Part shown: positions 57,082-60,000 of the stretch, piece after piece
Position numbering within the stretch: the first letter of the stretch is position 1
How the letters are laid out: the number at the start of each line of letters is the position of its first letter
Source of the DNA: Owenia fusiformis
Taxonomy: Eukaryota > Annelida > Polychaeta > Sabellida > Oweniidae
DNA: 60,000 nt
NCBI GenBank assembly: GCA_903813345.2
Contig: CAIIXF020000003.1
Span: 10,556,931 to 10,616,930, forward strand
Reading direction: 5' to 3'
Position numbers and translations under genes: made by a program
Notes under the pieces: generated by a model
Told to the model about the DNA's origin: nothing
Seen by the model: the letters and a program-made list of their open reading frames with translations, nothing else
The model's database searches: none

Positions 57082-57136
57082 CTGTAAGCCTGACGAAGAG
57101 GAGGGAAAGCCCCAGCGCTTTAGCGATGACAGACAT
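57082..57136 (-). CDS. ML-domain gene, putative exon 1 with signal peptide
   Basis: ATG at 57136 opens MSVIAKALGLSLLFVRLT, a short basic start and a hydrophobic core typical of a secretory signal. It ends at CAG followed by GT with one base of codon 19, which fits exon 2 exactly and yields a protein of normal ML length. Caution: the same CTTTCCCTCCTCTTCGTCAG tract could instead be the pyrimidine tract of an acceptor at 57082/57081, and a GTAAGT donor lies about 45 bases further on (about 57039). In that case a different small exon (reading VCSLFHTTDGDI) would be used and the true first exon would lie elsewhere. Confidence 0.45.
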
Positions 57137-57460
57137 ATTACGTCTCTTGTGTACCGTTTGCGCAAATTCTTACCAGATAGTTTTCAAATGTACATCGTTG
57201 TGATCGTTTAATCAATCTAAGCATATTATTTACATCTTTCTTTATTTTGATGTTAAATAACAAGCTATACCCTGTATATGGTATTGGTTAACACGCCAGA
57301 AATTAATATAAAATTATTCAAAGCGTTATAAGAAAATTTTGAATCAGCCATTTTTGTATGTTGATTTTGACCAATCAGAGACATGGGTTATCTCAATACA
57401 GGTTTACATTACATGTATAAGCGAATTACATTTTTTATGTTAATCCCCCCTGAGACTGAT
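57137..57460 (-). promoter_or_regulatory. Putative promoter region of the ML gene
   Basis: Sequence upstream of the putative start contains a CCAAT-type motif (plus-strand ACCAATCAGAGAC at about 57369, reverse CTGATTGGT) and a TTTACATTACATGTATAAGCG block. Part of this region and the exon-1 region are duplicated at about 58100-58305, with ACCAATCAGCGACGATGTCATCTC there. No TATA box is clear; assignment depends on exon 1 being right. Confidence 0.3.
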
Positions 57461-57639
57461 GGGAGTCTTGATTCACGTTACTTGTCATGTGACTTGGTAC
57501 ACTGGCTCTCGATCAAAATGGTGGTCAGCAAATGGTACAAATGTAATTCTTGATGAAGTTATGGAAAGCTTGAGTAGTTTTTATATGCTCTAAAATTAAC
57601 TAAAAATACCTGTTTCTGTGGTCCGCAATTATTATTTAA

Positions 57640-57960
57640 AATGAAATAGTTGCAGTGCAATTGAAAAAAGCCTATGGAAAATCATCTCCAATTATCACCT
57701 AACTTACAATTGATAATTATTTGAAAGTGAGGTGTAAAAATTCACATGCAAATGAGCTAACTATCAACTTAATCAACGCTTAATTTGCAACTTAATTAAT
57801 GGTAAACTACCATCAATATGCAAATGAGTCGATTGTCACTGATTTACGTAAATTAGGTGAATGTTAGTCGTAAGTTTGATGTAAGTTAATCTCTAATTAT
57901 CACCTAACTTACTATTGATAATTAGTTGAAAGTTAGGTTTAAGTCAGATTTGTGACTTCT
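57640..57960. repeat. Inverted/direct repeats of AATTATCACCTAACTTAC
   Basis: TCTCYAATTATCACCTAACT and ATTGATAATTAKTTGAAAG occur at about 57685-57735 and about 57890-57940, each pair forming a local stem. The space between has ATGCAAATGAG twice (about 57748 and 57818). Possibly a small MITE cluster. Confidence 0.5.
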
Positions 57961-58094
57961 CAAAAATGACTCGCTTCTTTTTTGCTTCCCTTCACCCGGA
58001 GATTTTTGCTTCATCTTGAACTATTTTGTGATGGAATATTCATCTTAATTAGGATCTTTCAGAACAGACAACATTGAACTTGAACTATTGAAAT

Positions 58095-58305
58095 TTCACA
58101 GCAAGAGGAGGGAAAACCCCATGATTCAATTGATGACATACAATTTCCTCCTTCGCGCACCTCCTTTTGTCGAAACTGTACCCTCCATCTTGGTCTTCAA
58201 AGTTTCCAAATTGACCTAGTTTTAAACCAATCAATGATTGACTCGCTAAACCAATCAGCGACGATGTCATCTCAATACAGATTTACATTATAAGCGTATG
58301 TCATC
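58095..58305 (-). pseudogene. Decayed duplicate of the exon-1/promoter region
   Basis: On the minus strand ATGTC...GGGGTTTTCCCTCCTCTT parallels exon 1 (ATGTC...GGGGCTTTCCCTCCTCTT). The upstream CCAATCAG, ATCTCAATACAGRTTTACAT and ATAAGCG blocks also match 57360-57420 in the same order. The copy's reading frame lacks a hydrophobic signal (MSSIESWGFPSSCCE), so it is not a functional signal exon. It is either a local duplication or an independent repeat. Confidence 0.4.
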
Positions 58306-58702
58306 TTTGAACCCTGGGGTTTCTCCCCTCTTTTTCACAGCTATTCTATTTTGCAAATTTTTAAAATTCATGAAAAGCATGTGAAAACATCATTATTGCC
58401 ATCAACATCTAAAATCAGAACACAAACATTAGACAATAATGTTACATAATAAGGCCGTAACAGATATAATCAAAAATATGTTTTGAAATGTCTTTGATCT
58501 AACAATCAATATTTAGAAGAGCACATTTGGATTACTTGTGAAATATAGGTAACCCATGTTAGTACCTAAATTGCATTCTAGGATTAATATTATATGATCT
58601 GATTCAAAAAAATTTTCAAATTCATAAACATTTCAGACAAAAGTGTGAATAAGATTTAACATACATTGTATTCATGTTCTACATACCCTTATAATAATGT
58701 TG

Positions 58703-59027
58703 ACCTTTCTGCTTTCCTAGCCCCCCCATTCACAGCCCCTGGGGGTCAGGTCGAAAAACACAGAATATAGGCTATGTGAAATAGATATATGTTGTGAGTA
58801 TACTACCAAAATTGCAAATAATAATATTTATTACTTTGGTTTAAAATGAAAAATGTTTCCACCATTCTTAAAGCAGGGGCCATTTTAAATATCCACCAAT
58901 ATACATCTTTCCAACAAATACGAAATAAATCCTTCAACTAACATTCGAGTTATCTTCCAGACAGACGGACGGACTGATGGATGGAGGACTTCACTATATC
59001 CTTACCGAACTTCGTTTGTTAGGATAA
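58703..59027. mobile_element. CCAACGAAC-type element, copy without foldback insertion
   Basis: It matches 53830-53907 plus 55262-55570: CACAGCCCCTGGGGGTCAGG, GTGAAATAGAT, ACTACCAAAATT, TATACATCTTTCC, GAGTTATCTTCC, a GACGGACGG run, and TTCACTATATCC...GAACTTCGTTTGTTAGGATAA. It carries GAAATAGAT once, so it represents the empty target site of foldback copy 3. Confidence 0.8.
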
Positions 59028-60000
59028 TTTATACTAAGGAAACAAAATATGTCTACTTAAATGCAAGGAAACAGAATATGTCTACTTAAATGCAAGCTTA
59101 TGAGGAAATGTGATACTGGTAACATAAACACTAGTTATTATTTTATTAGTGGGAAGCAAGTCAACTTCCTCTATTTGCAAGAAACAAGGAAAACATTAAT
59201 CACCCTCAGACATAACATATGACATGACATACAGTAATTCATATAGTCTGATCTGAGAGCCATGCTCAATCAGAATTTACAAAAAACTTTCAAGGATATA
59301 TTTCAATATACTGTTTTAAATTTTAAAATTGAGGAAGTAGTACGTAGATCCCTGCAACCAGTAACCTGGAGTCTGATTCTGAACTTTTCCGTAAATTTCT
59401 GCCGTAAATAATTTATGATAGGACAAGTACACAGAAAAAGTTTAAGTTCTGAATCATTCCCTAAACTTGTCCTAGTTGTCTTCTGTGTTGAACCCCAATG
59501 ATCTTTCGAACACCACGAAGGGATAACCTCTCGTAATATCGGGATTGCTCCACTGAATTCTTGAAAAAAATTGTAGCACCCTTGAAAAAATTACTTATTT
59601 CAAAAATATCTGGAGATATATAGAATGCTATACACAAGCATGTAGCTATTGAAATTAGGTTTCTTAATCATCAAATTTCGTAATATAATAGTAGTACTTG
59701 CGTTCCACTACATAAAAATGTATATTACTTTGATTACGTCAAATCGTAAATTTACTACAGGTAAATAGGTTTCCTAGAAATATATGAAAAAATCGTAAAG
59801 GGGCAGGTACGTTATTGCAAGCTGAAAAAAGCTCAAGAGTGAGTCCCCTTGGGATCAGATTAATCAAAAAATGGAAATTTTAGGTCAAACATCTGGCATA
59901 AAAGCTACATTTTTTGAAAAGGTTACTGTACCAAAAGAATGGGGTTTTATATTACATATAATTAATCACCAATAAGAAAAAATAAGTTGGTGGGATAATC
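59028..60000. other. Non-coding stretch to the window end
   Basis: AT-rich. A short tandem duplication (GGAAACARAATATGTCTACT at 59038 and 59068). No exon or element end seen. Confidence 0.4.

Larger units (their letters stand above)
34511..57136 (-). other. Whole gene: secreted ML-domain lipid-binding protein, five exons
   Basis: Five minus-strand exons (57136-57082, 56772-56689, 44670-44530, 40321-40269, 34642-34511) have canonical GT/AG borders and compatible phases (1, 1, 1, 0). They join to 465 bases, 154 residues plus stop. ML proteins such as NPC2 and GM2 activator are about 150-190 residues with a signal peptide, a beta-sandwich that binds one lipid in a cavity, and conserved cysteines. 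Seen here: a hydrophobic start (1-18), beta-strand-rich middle, CPLQKGKKYND (88-98), TFTVPSPFLPAGTYKLKLLV (101-120), CVEIP (130-134) and an acidic tyrosine-rich tail (139-154). Only three cysteines (77, 88, 130) are present; the usual N-terminal one is missing. It probably acts in the endolysosome or outside the cell. The introns, up to 12 kb, are filled with transposons. Confidence 0.7.

Overview
The window is AT-rich nuclear DNA of an animal: split genes with GT/AG introns, very little coding sequence, and dense, young-looking transposable elements. Dispersed repeats rich in (GTCCGTC)n or (GACGGAC)n next to GCTCACATGGTGAGC-type termini, LINEs with (AAATA)n tails, and pogo and Tc1/mariner relics suggest a marine lophotrochozoan, most likely a bivalve mollusc. 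That placement is inference. I see no prokaryotic operon, CRISPR array, rRNA or tRNA gene.

Host genes: the one gene I can reconstruct is on the minus strand, 57136 to 34511. Five exons join in phase into a 154-residue secreted ML-domain (NPC2/GM2-activator-like) lipid-binding protein; the last four exons are well supported and the signal-peptide exon is tentative. Its introns (about 0.3, 12.0, 4.2 and 5.6 kb) hold most of the transposons of the right half. One plus-strand candidate exon (2354-2469) and one minus-strand candidate exon (29428-29516) belong to genes I cannot name.

Layout: 1-4745 truncated repeats, a hAT-like MITE, the candidate exon and a 32-bp satellite. 4746-12865 is a composite element bounded by GTCCCCACCA-type inverted ends; it contains a 162-bp tandem array interrupted by two related CCCTTA-ended transposons. 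13045-22343 is GTCCGTC-type repeat with a 6.9-kb transposon (15448-22301) inside it, which hosts copy 1 of a foldback-like element. 22352-24400 is satellite. 25497-26797 is a gutted LTR element. 27507-29516 is pogo-transposase debris. 29844-34457 holds inverted-repeat and Tc1/mariner relics. 34511-57136 is the ML gene with introns carrying foldback copies 2 and 3, two LINEs, a 7.2-kb long-inverted-repeat transposon and several MITEs. 57140-60000 is the putative promoter side, with a decayed duplicate of the exon-1 region and a GACGGAC repeat.

The most striking system is the foldback-like family at 16645-20816, 36724-40089 and 53908-55252. Its terminal inverted repeats are arrays of one 15-bp unit, CCCAGTTGTCCGAAA, with a conserved order of unit variants. 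Each copy sits between a different perfect 9-bp target duplication. No transposase is visible, so these look like non-autonomous but recently mobile elements.
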